A stretch of DNA of 64,000 bases from Tetrahymena thermophila SB210 (Eukaryota > Ciliophora > Oligohymenophorea > Hymenostomatida > Tetrahymenidae), in assembly GCF_000189635.1 (NCBI RefSeq), contig NW_002476188.1, forward strand, positions 558,001 to 622,000, read 5' to 3'. Numbering within the stretch: the stretch's first letter is position 1; each line of letters opens with the position of its first letter. A program made the translations under genes and the position numbers. Below the pieces are notes generated by a model that was given only the letters and a program-made list of their open reading frames with translations, did no database searches and had not been told where the DNA came from. Shown piece by piece: positions 1 through 14,500 of this stretch.

Positions 1-307
1 ATCACTTTTTAAAAAAATATAAAGTAAAATATTCATAGATGAGGTAGTAAATTATAAAGAAAATTTAATTAAATAAATTTTTTTAAGCAATAAGTAAATA
101 ATATATATGATTGTATGTAGTTCATAATTAATTATTTATCTTAATAATGTTATAAAAAACCCTTAATTTTTTATTTATTAAATTCACTATAAAAATATTA
201 ATCTTTTTAAAGATGGTATCTTATTTAACACAATTATAAAAATCAAAGCTAAGCTATTTCAATTTTTTATTTTTAAAAAAATTTTTGTCCTTTAAGTTTT
301 TAATTTT

Positions 308-362
<55 letters not shown>

Positions 363-599
363 TTGAAGATTCTCAATTACATAAAAAATATTTGAAACTA
401 AAAACAGTTAAGAAAATGATATGATAATTGTTTTAATAAAGGTAAATCAGAAATTATTTTAATTAGATAAAAACATTTAATAAATATAGGTATACTATTT
501 AATAATATTAACTATGTTTTGATAATAATTACTATAAATACTCTTCAGCTAAATATTAAGAAATAAATGATGATAAAAATAATAATTACAATAAAAATT
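1..599. other. Non-coding stretch downstream of G1
   Basis: I see no open frame with coding character on either strand under the ciliate code. It lies just past the TGA of G1 and should hold its 3' untranslated region. The only clear structure is a TTTA microsatellite, listed separately. Confidence 0.5.
307..363. repeat. (TTTA)n microsatellite
   Basis: About fourteen uninterrupted copies of the tetranucleotide TTTA. It lies in the non-coding sequence about 240 bp past the end of G1. Its length is probably variable between isolates. Confidence 0.95.
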
Positions 600-3500
600 T
601 CAAAAATGCTAAATGATTGATGGATATGAACATTCGACATACGTGTTTCTTAAATTCTTTAAATAATTAAGTACTTTTTCAGCTTGGTAAAATATTTTAA
701 TAATGTATTTTCCTTAAAATTCATAAGTTTTTTCAGGTAATAACTCTAGAAAATTATTTCCTATTTAACTTGAAAAAATAATTAGCTATATATTTAAGCA
801 AAAAAGTGTTAGGGAAAGCTCATCAAATTATTGATCTTATTAAATTTCTATTTTATCAGTACAAAATAAGATGTACTTTTTATTTAAGTCATCACTTTCT
901 TAAAAGAATTTCTATTTTATTATTTTACTATTTAAGCTATTTTTTATTTTATAAAACCAAATTTATTATTAAAAAAAATGTATTAAGACTTTTTTCATGC
1001 TAGCATGAAATACTTAATTTAATTAATTAAAACTTATTGATTTTTTTTATTCTTAATTTTTTTCTATTGAATTAATTCCTAGCTAAAAATTTTACTTTAC
1101 TGCTGATAACTAAAAATCTTCTTTCTTGGAAGGATCAGTTTCAGTTAAATTGCCATTTGAAGTTTATAAAATTTATTATTAATATTAATTTTGTAATTTA
1201 TTTTCAAATTTATCTGAGTAACATTTAAATTTTTAGCTATATAATTAATGATTAGTTTCATATTAAAACGAATACTCTTGTATTTCTTCCTCATCTAAAT
1301 TACTAGATTAATTTGATGAATAATCGTCATAAAGGATGCCAAAAATAGTATTGAAACTTCTTAATTTTTATTTATTTTTTAGAATTTAAAAAATATCTTA
1401 AATGATATTTGAAATACCATTTTTTATTATTTTAATATAGGTTAATTGCATATATAACTAAATAGTCTGATTTTCTAAGTTTTGAATAATTATTCCTAGC
1501 TTGTCATTTTTTTATGTTAGAATTTGGCTTATTACATTACTTGCTAATTAGATTGACTTAAAAATAGACGACTCCTCCTAATTGCAAGCAAAAACAATAC
1601 CTATGCTTATATTTATTTAACCGTTTAATTGCTAATAAATCTAATTCAAGTGCTATGATTTTAATTTATGTTTTTCAAAAATTAACTAAATTAAACTAAT
1701 TATTTTTTTAGGAAAATGAGACATTAATTCTTTTTTCTCTTCTAGTAAACTGGTTAAAATTAAAGCTGATTACTTGTAATTTTTTTTTAGGTAAAGAATT
1801 TCTGCTTTAGTCATTTTAATGATTGAATCAAGATTTTCTAGGGACAAATAATTTATAAATGTATACTTTTCCTCCAAGCTTTAATCAATATTTCTTTTCT
1901 TTTCAAAATGGCTTTCTATATTATTATCTAAATGTTCACGCTAAAAAACAAAATACTAACTTTATCGCTTCAATCTATTGAATGAGTCAATTTGTTTCTC
2001 AAGTGATAATATTTATTATTAATTCGGTATATTTTGAAGAGCAATCTGTTATTAATTTTCAGTCAAATAATCTAAATTGTCTTATTTTTTTGACAATTTA
2101 CTTTTTTTTGTTTTATTAAAGCAATTATCTGAATCAAAATCTGTCATATTAACCTATTCAAATTTTTAATGAGGTGACTTTCTCATATTTGGAGAAAAAC
2201 TATTCATTTTTTTAAAAGTAGAACTATTTCTACTTTTTTGATATTTAAAATTTGATATTTTTCTTTTATGAGCCTTCAAAAAATTATTATCAAATACAGA
2301 GCTTAATTTTTTAAACATAATATCGCTATTAAAAGCAATTTATAAGTTTTAATTTAAGGATTTTTTTCTGGATGTAATATTTAAATTTTTTATTGATATT
2401 TAATTCTCTTCATTTTATTTACTTTATTCTGTGTTTATTTGTTGATCGTTATAATTGTCAATCAACTCAGTTGCTATGCAATTAGAATCAGTTTTTTATT
2501 AATTTTAAAGTTTCTTCAGCTACTTTAGTAAACTATCTGATAGGGTTAGATAATATTAAGATTTTTATTCTTTTCCTAACTTAAAATAGCATTTTGATAG
2601 ATTGGACTATAGTTTTATCTCTTGAAGCTATCCATATGGTAGAGTCCTAGAAAACTTAATTAGTTCTTTTACTAAATTTTTAATTTCTTACCAAAAAATA
2701 TATTATTAATTTTCTTACTAATTTTTTAATTGCAAATTATTTTAATCACAATTTTCTTAAAATGATTGTAATGCAAACAAAAAGTTTCTCTTTCTATAAA
2801 ATAAAGCAAAAAGTAATTTGACTATTTCATCATTTGTATTTCTGCTTTTAGAATCTAGATTATCACTTTCAGTTATTTCTGGCTTATTATCTAAAAATAT
2901 ATCTTAATTAATACAATACTATTCAAGTAAACTACAGTCAAGTGTCTAGCAATTCTCTGAGCAGAAGTCTTAAATTTAATATTTAATATATAAAATTGAT
3001 TTGGAAAACATTTATAGAGCTTCGAAATAATATCCTCTTTTTAAAAAAATACTTCCAACATTGTTATAAATAGTACCAACTGCAAAATTATTTTTAAATT
3101 TCTAAAAATATTCTATTTACGAGGCTAATCTTAAAAAAACTTAAGCTTCTTCGTCTTTAAAAAAATTATCCGAAGTATTTAATATTGTAGCAATAATTTG
3201 AATGATACTTTAATTTAGATCTTCAGCTTCTTTAAAAAGAATTGTTTCTTTTTAAATTTTTTAAATAAAATCCAGTATTTCATAGTTTTCTTTATTTGCT
3301 TATTACAATATTTAAATTAACATATCAATCTATTGTATTATATCAGATCTTATCAACCTCATTTTATAAATGAGAAATAATAAGGAGATTAAGCTTGTAA
3401 TTGATAGAATTAAATCAAAAATCAAAATAAATTGCCTTATTTTCTATATTGCAATTAAATAATTTTCCTACGATTATGATTAATTAAGCATAACAACTTA

Positions 3501-4682
3501 ATATAAAATATTACTCGTTTGGATATTAAGATCTTATCCACTGTTTAATTCAACCAAAATCGGCTTTATAATTACAAATTTTGAATTTATTTCTTATATA
3601 AAAGATTAATTTTATTTAATGCTTTGATAATTACTAACTTAGTCCAATACACTATCTATATTATCTTAAAATTTAGTATTATCATCAAAATCACTTTAGT
3701 TTTAAGAAGGCGAGTAAATTACTTCTTTTTATTTATTTGTAAAAATGTACAACTAACGGTTAGGTTAATTAAATCTGTTGAAATAGGAACTTCTATTTTC
3801 TTTATTAATGTAAAGGCATAATAAATTTTAACTTTCATTCAAATCAATTATTTGTGGAAAATTAAATATATTTAAGCAGAAGTAAATATCTTAGGATTAG
3901 CTAAATTGCTCATCAAAATATTAATTGTTTAAAATAACATTTAATTTAGTTTCATTTAACATATTGCGAAACCAAATACTATCTTAAATCGTTTTTTATT
4001 GAATATTGTTTTCAGTAAAAATACTTGAGTATGTTTAACTATTGCAAATGGAGTATATGCTTTGTCCTCCAAAGTTAAAAAATATGTTTGAGTAGTTTAA
4101 GTTTTGTGAGTTAAATTAATTTTATATGAAAATTGATTTAACTAAAAAACTAAGAGAAAACATGTTTATTAGCCATTATTGCTATTTTTAACTTAGCTAA
4201 TATAAATTGTTAAAAGAAGAATCAAACCTATTTGTAAAAAAAAATTTAAATATTGAGTTATTTAAATTAAAAAGAGAGATTATTTTTTTATTAAAAATAA
4301 AGCAGAATAATTACCAGCAATTATGCAAAGAATAGCTTTAATGAAAGCATTCCTAAAAAGAAGTATTATTTTAAATATAGCAAAATAATTCTAAATTTTT
4401 TTTGTCTATTTGTCTAGCATATTACATATTTATCTTTTAACTAAAATTGCGTAAAAGCTAAATACTTTATATTACCTATTAGATTTAGATGCTAATTTGC
4501 AGATTATTAGCATTCATCTAAATATCACAAAATTCCTGCTCTTTCTAATTCATGTAACTAATAATAGTATCAACCTACTCATTATAAAATTTATAATTTA
4601 TTATTTAACAAATTATGGCTCCTATAATAGTGCTAGTGAAAGGCAAAGTAGCTATAATTATTATTTTATAATGTAGAACCAT
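600..4682 (-). CDS. G1: Cache-TPR-VWA-like two-pass membrane protein
   Basis: Exon 1 is 4315-4682, the intron 4228-4314 (87 bp, shortest of the array) and exon 2 600-4227, giving 1331 residues with TGA as stop. The start is the first ATG before a hydrophobic segment (about residues 5-28). The outside region is Cache-like by position, but the usual DPRCxxWY core is reduced to IWFRNM, and only one Cys (ICNSQT) remains nearby. A second membrane helix lies at about 386-413. A TPR motif, YNNVGSIFLKRGYYFEAL, is at about 509. The C-terminal VWA-like part begins near 996 with GIVFACNQEESS, continues with DKLGIII and a GNNFLE motif, and ends IIQHF. It is the shortest member of the family. The sensor role is inferred from domain order. 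I read most of exon 2 down to about 2750 plus the C-terminal blocks; the rest rests on frame arithmetic. Confidence 0.88.
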
Positions 4683-5016
4683 GATCTAATTTTTTAAAAC
4701 TACTTTCTTCTTTTTATAAAATAGAATGATCAATTTTATATTAATTAAATATACACAGAAGTAGAAATAATAAATTTTGCAAAATAAATAATAAAGAAGG
4801 CAATAATTTATTTTTAAATTCTGGAATTTCTTAAAGCTAATATTGATAAAAGTTAATGGATTTCAAATTAATATAGAAATAATTTTAGTTTATTAGAAAA
4901 TCATTTATGAAAAATATTTAATCTTAATGAACAAATAAAATATTTTTAAGACATATATTAATTTTTTAAATATTTTTTTAATAAGTTTTAATTTTGAAAC
5001 GTTAAAAAAAGATTAT
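4683..5016. other. Spacer G1-G2
   Basis: A 334-bp A+T-rich spacer that must hold the promoter of G1 and the 3' end of the G2 transcript. I see no separate gene and no recognisable box. Confidence 0.5.
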
Positions 5017-8000
5017 TCAATAGTGTTAGATGAAGTTAAGGCGAGTATTTTACTCATTGTGTTATCTTTTTGAAGTCATGAAGTTAATTAGCTGCTCTTT
5101 TTCATAAAATATTCTGATTACTTCCTAATCATTATGAATAAATTTTAAATCTTAATTGGCCTCCAGAAAGTTATTCCCTTTTTTCATGGAAAAGACGAGC
5201 AGCTGTATATTGTAATTTGACAATATCTTAATTAATTCATCAAATAACTAGTTTTTTATTATGCATATTGAGTAAGTTGAAAATATTATGTGTTGCTTCG
5301 AAATTTACAAATGCTGATTATTAGTAAATTGATATTTAATTTTTTAATCAAGCTTTTTTATTTAATCCAAATTTATGTTTGCTTATTCATATTTTTAGCT
5401 TGCATATTTAAAGGCGACTTTATTTAAATCTAAATATTATTTCAAAGCCTTTCTAATAGAGAAATGAAAAAGTGTATTTTATTTAATAATTTCTGCATTA
5501 TTATTCTCTAAGTCTTCAATATTTTCATCTAGTGAATTATAACTTGATATATTTGATTCTTAATTGTCTCCTAAATGCTTTTCTAATTTATAGAAAGAAA
5601 ATTCATTTAGCTGTATTTTATATTTATTTTAATCTTCCTGATCATTTTCTTTAACGTAGAGATTTTTAGAACTATTATTAAAATTTAAATTGTTTAGAAA
5701 GTTATTATCGCTGCTTATAAATGTGTCTTATGACATATTAATATCTTATCTCTAATTATCTAAGTTAACATGTTATTTATTTTTAATTATTTTCTATTAA
5801 AAATTATATTTTGATTAATTCAATAGCCTATTTTGACTTTATAAACTAGTTCTTTATTATTAAACAATATTTTTGCTATAATTTAAAAATGTTTCTTGAT
5901 TTTTATCTTAAAATTCTATATTTTTCTCAAAAATATTTTGGTTTTTAATAAAAAAATTTTCTTTGAATTATGTAAATAATTTATTTATAACAGGTTTTAT
6001 TAATTTCATAGGTTAAATCCTGTAATTTTCAAGAATTTAAAATTCATCTTCTCTAATCTCCATACATCCAAACCTATCTTATTATTAATTTAAAACTTTT
6101 TCTAAGAGCTGACCAACAATGAAAAAAGTATGCATCCAATTATTGTGATTCTTAGATAAATTAAAGATAACTATTACTTAAAGATTGATTTTTTTGTTTA
6201 GAGATTAAAGCATCTAATCTAGTTACTCCGAATAAATATGATAATGCTCAAATATTTATTTTAATCTACTATAAATCATGTAAATAGTATGTGATAAAAA
6301 AAATTATGTATTTTCCATTGTATCAGTAAGAAGTAATGCAGCACTTAAATATTTATTTTATCTTATAAGTATATCAGAAGATATTATATTCGATGTCATT
6401 TTCATAGTTTCTAAAGGCATTAAAGGTTTCTCAAATGAAGTTAAATTCTTTTTTTACTACTTAAAAAATAAATCATACTTTTTTTTTGTCTTTTCTTTTA
6501 AAAGTATATTGCTACTTTAAAAATCATTTATTTATTTTTCAAACACTTATTATTTACTTTTTTATTATATCTACCTTTATTATAGCTTTTATTAAGTATT
6601 TTATGCGCTCGTAGTATTTATTTTTAATAAATTAGGCGAGGTTTCTTTTAAATAAATTAAATTTTAAGAAAAAATACCTCCTTCTGTTTAATCCTCAATG
6701 TTATTATTATGATTAGTTTTAATTTTTATACTAATGTTATTTTTATTGCTATTTTAATTTGATGTTTAATATTTGTATATTTTTTCTAAATTAGATACTA
6801 TTTTTTATTAATTTGAGCTAATAAAACTTTTATTTTTTTATCTTTGTTAATTTAAAAATTTTGGAGTATCTAAAAATTAATCAAAAACATATTGTTTGCT
6901 TGCCAAATTTAAATTTATTTATTTAGCTTATTGATCTAGTATAGTGGGGTTTTTTTCATTGAATATTGACTTTAGTTGTTGCTTATTTTCATTTTCTTAT
7001 TAATTGTTTCTTATTTTTTTAAGGGTTCTTTCCATCTATTAGGTATTTTCCTGAGATTTTGAAGCTAAGTTTTAATTAAAAATCCATGAAGTAGAGTCAT
7101 TAGAATCTATATGACTTATTACCTAATTTTCTGTTATTTTATTTTATTATTTCGTCTTTTATATAAGAGAATTTATTTATTCATTTATTTACTCTATTTT
7201 ATGATATTTATTAAGTTTACTATAGCATAATCTTAGTAAATTAAAGTTCATTATTTTTTATTAATCTTTCAAACCAATTTAGCTTATTAAAACATTGACT
7301 TCTTTACAACTTTTTTTAATTTCTTACCAAAAATTTAATAAAATTACTGAATTATTTTACAATTTATTATTTTTATTAATATCGCTATAATATTTATCGA
7401 TGCTAGTTTAAAACCAAATAAGAGAAAGATTATAATTTACTTTTCTGTAATACAAATTCAACAGTAATTATATCCTTTGAAGATAATGTTCATCTTTTTA
7501 TTCATCTTATTAATCATTTCCATCATTATCAATTAAGTTATTTCCAAAAGCATCTAAAAACTTATTAATACTTTCTTCCTCATCAGAATTTAATTTTTTT
7601 AAAGTGTTATCTTCATTTTATTTTTTTTAAATTAAATTTTTAAATTAACTCAAAATTTTAGTTAAATAATCAGCTATCCTGAATTTTTTTTAGGCTTTAT
7701 TTTTATTTTCATAAATCTTAGATTCGGCTTTTTTGGTTAAGGTATTATTATTATCATAACAATAATTTGAAAGATACTTATAATTTTACGAAGAAGGATG
7801 CTATCTACAAAAATCTTATATCTCGTATCGAGCATATATTATAGATTATTAATAATGTTCTAAAGCATGTTAGTAGTGTCCTTAATTCGCTAAGATAGCT
7901 CCTATGTTATTATGTGTTATCCCAAGAGCATAATAGTTTTACAAAGATTTAAAAAAGTGAATATTTCTATAGAGCTTTATTAAAGTTTCAGCTTGATCGT

Positions 8001-9800
8001 TCTCAAAAAAAGTTTCAGAGATGGAGAGTAAAATTTACAAAATTTGCTAAAGACTTATCGTTAAATCATATATTTCTTTTGAAAAAATACTCTCCTCATG
8101 ATTAAATACTATCTATGATAATATAAAAAGATAGTTTTATGAGTTTTTCTAGCTATGCAATCTTCTAAGAGCTTAAGTCATTTTTTCTATTGGAGACTAT
8201 ATTAAATTGTTAAAAACTAAAGAGTAATATATTGCTATAAAGATGAAAAATATTATTAAGACAAATTGTATAATGGAAGCAGCAAGAAATAAATTTTTTG
8301 TAAATTGCTGAAAGTCGTTAGCTTTCTATTATAAATTATTATCAGATAAAATTTATATAAAAATACTATGTAGGAGAAATTTATATTTTCCCAAGTTCTC
8401 AGTTTCAGAAGAAATACTTGTTTTTTTGTCTAAAATAAAAATAGGGTTATAAATGAAGCTGTAACTAGACCCATTAATTGATTTTTAATAATATATTGGA
8501 GAAGTAATATTTTCTTTGTTATCTATATTTAAATAATCAAAAGTTTATTATGCGATTAACAAAGAATTAATGGTAAAATTTTAAAGAAATTCTAGATCTT
8601 TTGAGTTAAAATTATACAAATTTTGTAGAACTTCAAAAATATTAGATAGCTCATTTTAGCCAGTACTGTCAAACAAAATTAAATTTTTAGATGTCTCAAA
8701 ACTAAATAGTTATATTTAACTTATACTTTTTTATAAAAGAAAATTAAATATATCATTATTTTTTATTTAATAGCAAAACGTATGATAAATCTCTTTTTAT
8801 TAAGAAGTACTGTTATACCAATTGAGTTTTTAACATCCAAATTATACTAAAAAAGGAGGTTAATCATCCCCTATTTGCAAATTGTAAGGTTAGCTAAAGT
8901 ATGAAGATTCTTGTTTGTCTGCTTATGCAAACCAAGAATAGCAATTGTATTATGATTTTAAGTTAATTTCATTTTCATCACAACCATCATCAAATAATTA
9001 ATTTGTAGTTACATTCAAAGCAGTAGAATAAAGTAAGCTTGATGTGTAATAAAAGAAAGAAACATTAAAATTTATTAAATTTAAACTATCTTAGTTATTC
9101 TAGCTGTTAGTTTTCATAATACTATTAAGCAAAGGACTTAAATAGGTAGCATTAAAGAGCTAACTTACTATTTAATTATTTGTTAATTGGTTTATCTTTA
9201 AACTTTAGTAAAACCTTTTAATAAAAAAATATTAATAAAAATTTAGGATTCATTTTAGTTTATATGGAATTGAACATTTAAGTATGAAATAAATATGATA
9301 TTAAAAACTAAAATATAAAAAAGGCAAATTTATTTTGATAAAACATCAAATTAGCTTTTTTATAAGAGTAAATTAATCAAATATTTAAGTATTTGCTTTT
9401 CATTTATTAATTTTTACCAGCAATTTATAAGATTTTAGTTATTTTAGTACATTTCTAGTAAATGCGGATCCCCATTTTATTGCTACAATTCTAAAATGTT
9501 TATAATCGCAGGAATATATTTCTGATTTTTATTTACCAATCCATTAAGTAGCTTTTAGTAAAAGTTATTTACTATTGATAAATAGTAAGGTATATGGAAA
9601 GCTTATTCTGCAATTTTAATGGAGGCAGATTGGCTTCTATATTTAGTAAAAATTACTTAATCCTACATTATACCATTAACATAATCTTTAATAAAATAAA
9701 GCAAATAATTATATGCCGCTAATTAGCTTCCTATCCCTATTATAAATATTATAAGAATAGGTGTTCCAACTAAAAATGTTATTTTAAAATTAATGCTCAT
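5017..9800 (-). CDS. G2: Cache-TPR-VWA-like two-pass membrane protein
   Basis: Exon 1 is 9418-9800, the intron 9215-9417 (203 bp) and exon 2 5017-9214, giving 1526 residues. The N-terminal helix (FLVGTPILIIFIIGIG) acts as signal anchor. The Cache core is diverged: instead of C-x10-C followed by xxWY there is GCDENE...YNCYSWFAQ, keeping two Cys and the Trp-aromatic pair. The TPR motif HNNIGAILANQGHYQHALEH lies near residue 560. The VWA-like domain starts near 1136 with VIVIFNLSKN, where the metal-site DxSxS should be, followed by DRFGCM. A Gln/Asn-rich insert (about 5400-5950 on the DNA) separates the two halves of this domain. The second half contains IQLLVFSMKKGNNFLE, then IRIFYE, and the chain ends FIQHY. 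Exon 2 was read continuously from about 6350 to the stop, and in blocks elsewhere. Confidence 0.88.
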
Positions 9801-10360
9801 GATATTATGCTTTATGGTTCCTATTTAAGGCTAAAAGTAACTTTATGATATTTATGCTATTTAAATGAATTAAATTTCTTGGTTTTTTGTTCAAGTCTTA
9901 TTAATAATCTGAAAGTTATTCCAAAAACTTAGCAATACTGATTATAGTTAATATTTAAATTAATATTACCTTGCTTATTAAAAGTATCAAGCTATAACAA
10001 ATACCATCAAAAAAATATATTTTCCTAAAATCAAATTAACTAAAGTAAAATGATCTAATGATGTGATAAAAATGAAAACTTTAATAATAATTAATTGCAT
10101 AATATTATACATATGAATCCATCTTTACATATCTATAAATATATCTAAGAAACTCATAATAATAAACCATTTTTTAAATCAAATTTATTAAAAATTATAA
10201 ATTATTGAAATTAAGTTTTAATTAAATTTTCATAATTCTTTACCATAAAATTATATTTTAATTTTTTTCAAGAAATAAATTTAGATTACATATATTATTT
10301 ACTCAAATTTTTTAAGAAAAATTAATTTAACATACGCATAAATATTTATAAGAACATAAA
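9801..10360. other. Spacer upstream of G2
   Basis: 560 bp of A+T-rich sequence between the start of G2 and the stop of the unrelated gene at 10361. No coding-like frame was seen. It should contain the G2 promoter, but no element can be pointed to. Confidence 0.45.
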
Positions 10361-11146
10361 TCAGATAGCAGTAGCAGAAAGTATTAAGTTCTTCATTGAC
10401 CAAGGATAACAATCACAATTTGCTGAATATAGAGTTAAAAGAGTACCTGCTTAAAAATCTTTAATCGTTCTTATTATTAGAGGACGGTATTATTATTCTA
10501 AGTTTTAATCATAAATCATTTATTCAGGAATACTTAACAGATTATCTAATGAATATTAACTTGTTAGATGCAGACAAATATAACCACTTTATTAAGTGTA
10601 GTAAAGTGAAAGATTTATTTCATATTTACCTTCTTTTAGAATTTCAAGTTTAGCTAACTAGTGTTGATAGTCATAATAGTTTCCTGTCTTGACAAATTGC
10701 ACATACTTTTCTCCAGAATTTGTCCTATTTTTTTTGTCAAATTCCTCTTTAAGATGATAAATTTTATGATTTATTAATTTCTATTAGATTTGAAGCATTC
10801 CAAATTTATCCATATCATTTTTCTAATTCAAGACTATTGTTTCTTAAATTAATGGAAGGAAGTTGTATTAAACCTTGATGATTAGCTTTAAGCATAGTTT
10901 TTTTTCAGTGTTTTAAAAGTTTTCAATAATTATTGATAAGCTTTCTTCATTTTTTTTATTAAGTATTGCTATCAATGTGGATGGACTGATCATATTTCCA
11001 AATTAATGTCTCTCTACTTAATAAATAAGGAGGGCTTCTTTATCTACAACTTGTAATCCTATCTCTTTCTCATTTATAATTGTAATTTAGAAAAGGTATT
11101 TTTAATACTCTATTTCTAAAACTCCTGAATCTTGTGTTTTATCCAT
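10361..11146 (-). CDS. Single-exon protein of unknown function, not a family member
   Basis: An open frame of 261 residues under the ciliate code, starting MDKTQDSG and ending SATAI before TGA, with no intron needed. It does not resemble the array genes around it. The first ~110 residues alternate short hydrophobic strands and charged turns (for example YLFQITIINEKEIGLQVVD and CLKLIIKVQY), followed by a Gln/Lys-rich helix (about 118-150). This is the layout of XRCC4/SAS-6-type head domains followed by a coiled coil. The last ~110 residues are again strand-rich (GKYEINLSLYY, GYICLHL, GTLLTLYSANC), which recalls a jelly roll of the C1q/TNF kind. Both fold suggestions are by eye and weak. It has no membrane segment or signal peptide. 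It is transcribed in the same direction as the array. Confidence 0.75.
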
Positions 11147-11512
11147 CAAATTGATACTATTAATTTAAATGCTTAACTATATATAATATTTAATTTATTA
11201 TAGAAAGATTCTACTTTGCTATATAAAATAAATTATTCTATTTATTCCTATAGACACACACACACCTTTTCATTTAATAATCTATTCTTTAATTTTTGAT
11301 AGACTCTTTATTTTGTTGATCTTAAAAACCATACATTTATTTAGTGTTGGCTAGAAACTTTTCGTTTAAAAGTTATAAATTTCTCTAAAAATGAAACGTA
11401 CTTAAGAATATTTATGATACAATTTAAATTATTTTTTAATGTTAAATTTAATAATTATTTATTTAGTAAGAGTAATTAATTATTACAAAGAATATAAAGT
11501 AATAAAGTAAAG
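11147..11512. other. Spacer upstream of the 10361-11146 gene
   Basis: 366 bp without a coding-like frame. It contains a short CA run near 11254-11266. It separates the start of the unrelated gene from the stop of G3. Confidence 0.45.
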
Positions 11513-14500
11513 TCAAAAATGTTGTATGTAAGTTGGATAAATGTATTATGTGATATTATATCTTTGACTATTAATATAATTCTCAATACTTTGAATAGAG
11601 TAGAAAATTTTAATAACTTCTCTTTCCTTATGAACATAAGTTCCTTAGTCTTATTTCTCTATAAAATTATTTCCTTTTTTCAAAGAAAATATTATTAGAG
11701 TGATTTGTAGCTAGAATAAACAGTCACACAATTTATTGAAGAGAACATTTTGTTTGATTAGTATTTCTTATGTGACATAAATAATAAATTTACTTTTTGT
11801 TTCAATATTTAACTCTTTTATTTCTTGCATATACTCAAAGAAATCAAAATCTTATTTTTATTCATCTAGCTTACTTTTTAATTTCTATTGGATATTTGGT
11901 ATTAGTTAGAATATTGCTTTTCTAATTAAAAAGTGAAAATTGCATTCAGAATTAGTTTTTTACTCTTCACAATCAATAGAGAAATCAATAATCGATTGGC
12001 TATTATCATCACCATCGTTTTAAGGACTTTTATAAGGAAGAGATTAGTTGCTAAAAAAATTAATTCCTTTTAATTTAGGATTATCAGATTATCTTGAGTT
12101 ATTCAGCTTTGGTAATTCAAGCTCTTCATCAGATAAAATATTTGATTTAATTTAAGTAGAATTTTGAATATCTCTTTGCTTAATCAATTATAAAAATTAA
12201 TTGTTATTATTAAATTTATAATTATGCTTCTATACAGAAGGATCAAGTAGTTAAGTCGTGTTTAATAATAGTAAAGAACTTGGCTTATTTCTTTGAACTT
12301 GTTAATTCTTTTAAAATTTTGTAAATTTTTCGATACTTTGATCACTTTCTTCTATACGATTTTACAATATAAGTGTTTCTTCATTCTCTATTCTGTCCCT
12401 TAAAGGAGACTATAGAAAGCTATACATAGAAATTGGGAAGTCTTCCCTTTCTTAAATATTCACAAAGCATTTTTGATAAAGTGTTCCCTTTTTTCTTTTA
12501 AGATTTTCAATATCTTCTAGTTCATTTGGTTATTCAACTATTTAACTAAATGAATTTATTTAGCTTTTTATGTAGATGTCATTAAGAAAGGAAACTGATT
12601 AATTTTTTTATATTAAATTTACTAAATTTGATGTTGATTAATTTTTTATGCTTAAATAAGGACTATGCTAATACTTTTTCAAGCTTGGATATTAATAATT
12701 TTAACATGAGTTGTGTTTTATTTACTATTTGTTCATCAAATTAAAAAAAATATTTTCAATCATATTCTATATTTAATTTCTTGAAAACTCAGTTTCAACC
12801 ATTTCCACAATGTTTTGGATCGATTATTCGCTTTTGTTGTAAAATAGTAATCCTATTTCATCTTTTTAGTTAATAAGAGTTTAGCTAATTAGATTACTAA
12901 ATAAATTTAATGCCTCAAAGCAATAATTATAATTTTTACTGAGATCTTCAACAGCGAAGCATACTTTGAATTGTATATTTTTATTAAATTTCTATTTAAA
13001 ATTATCAAAATCTGTGTTTCTAATTTTAGAATTTTTAAAAATTTGATTCGCTTTGATGATAATTTATACAGGAATATGTGAATAGAGGAAATGATTGTTT
13101 TCAAATTATTCTGCTAAAATATATGCAGATTTTTAAAACTGTTTAGTAAATACTAAATAATCTGCTACTGCAAGATTAAATATTTAAAAAATCAATTCTT
13201 CTCCTTCAGTATTTTATTAGTTTTTAGATTTATTTCTTAAGCTCTCAAATATTAATTCTAAATTATTTTTTTCATCAAGTTTAAAATTATGAGTTTCATT
13301 TTATAAAAACTGCTCTATTTATAAGTTTTTATTTTATTTTAAACTCTTTTTCTTAAAAATTAATTCATAAATCTTCTAACAAAAATTACTCTTTGATTTT
13401 TTTATGTTATTTTTTTGTTTGTCATTAAAATTATTTAATTTATGTTATGGTATTCTAAAGGAAAGAAAATTGTTTTCTTTACTGCATTTATAGTTTGAAT
13501 TATCTTTATCTGCATTAGTAGCCAGTCTTTAATTGTTTGATCTAAATATCTTTTCGTTATCATTTTAAGTATCCATCTTGAATAACGATATTACTTTAGA
13601 TTTATCATGAATAAACACTTTTTCTTTTAATTCTTTTTAATCAGTGTTATGAGTATTTTAATAGAGATTGTTGAAAATTAATTGGCATTAGTTTAAGCAA
13701 ATTAATGAATTTTAGAATTTTCCTTAGTTTAAATTGCATTTAGAAATAAAAGTGAGTAATTCTATCTTTTCACAATCACTAATCTCGAGATATTAAACCA
13801 TGACAAATAGCTGCTTAAAAATTTTTTTGATTTCAGACCAAAAATTGAAAGAATTTATATACATTGCTTTTTTTTAATTTAACAATTTATCATGGTTTTC
13901 TTAAAAAGACACAAGGGCGAGAGCATAATTCTTTTTTCTAAAATAAACATTTGTGAGTAAGGTATTTAGCTATTCCTGTAACGAAGTGCTTATAGTTAAG
14001 TTTTATTTATCATTTAAAGAGCTAAGATAAATAATATTCTATTTCGATAATCGTTTTCTTTTATCAACACTAATCATTTAGGATTCTTTTTAATTAATTG
14101 TCAATCTTTCTTTATTTTAAATATTCTCATTATCTTATTAACATACACTCGAATTATCCCATAATTGAGTTGGTTTTTAATTATTTAAATTATTAATCAA
14201 TAAATCGTTTTATTAATAAATTACATTTAGATTATCCTAAACTATTTATCTTTAGTATAAAGAGTTAGATTTATCATTTTTATTAAGATAGACACTCAGT
14301 TTTGCTAAACTTTAATATCTCTTTTTTTTGTCACTTGTTAGAATATTATGATAAGATATTTTCTAAGTAATGGATAGGGAGGACATACTTTTATTTAATT
14401 CTTTAGCTTATTACTCTAAATTTATTAACTAACTATCATTAAAGTAAAATAATTTTATATTAGGATTAATACTTATGTCATTATTATTTTAGAGGAATTC

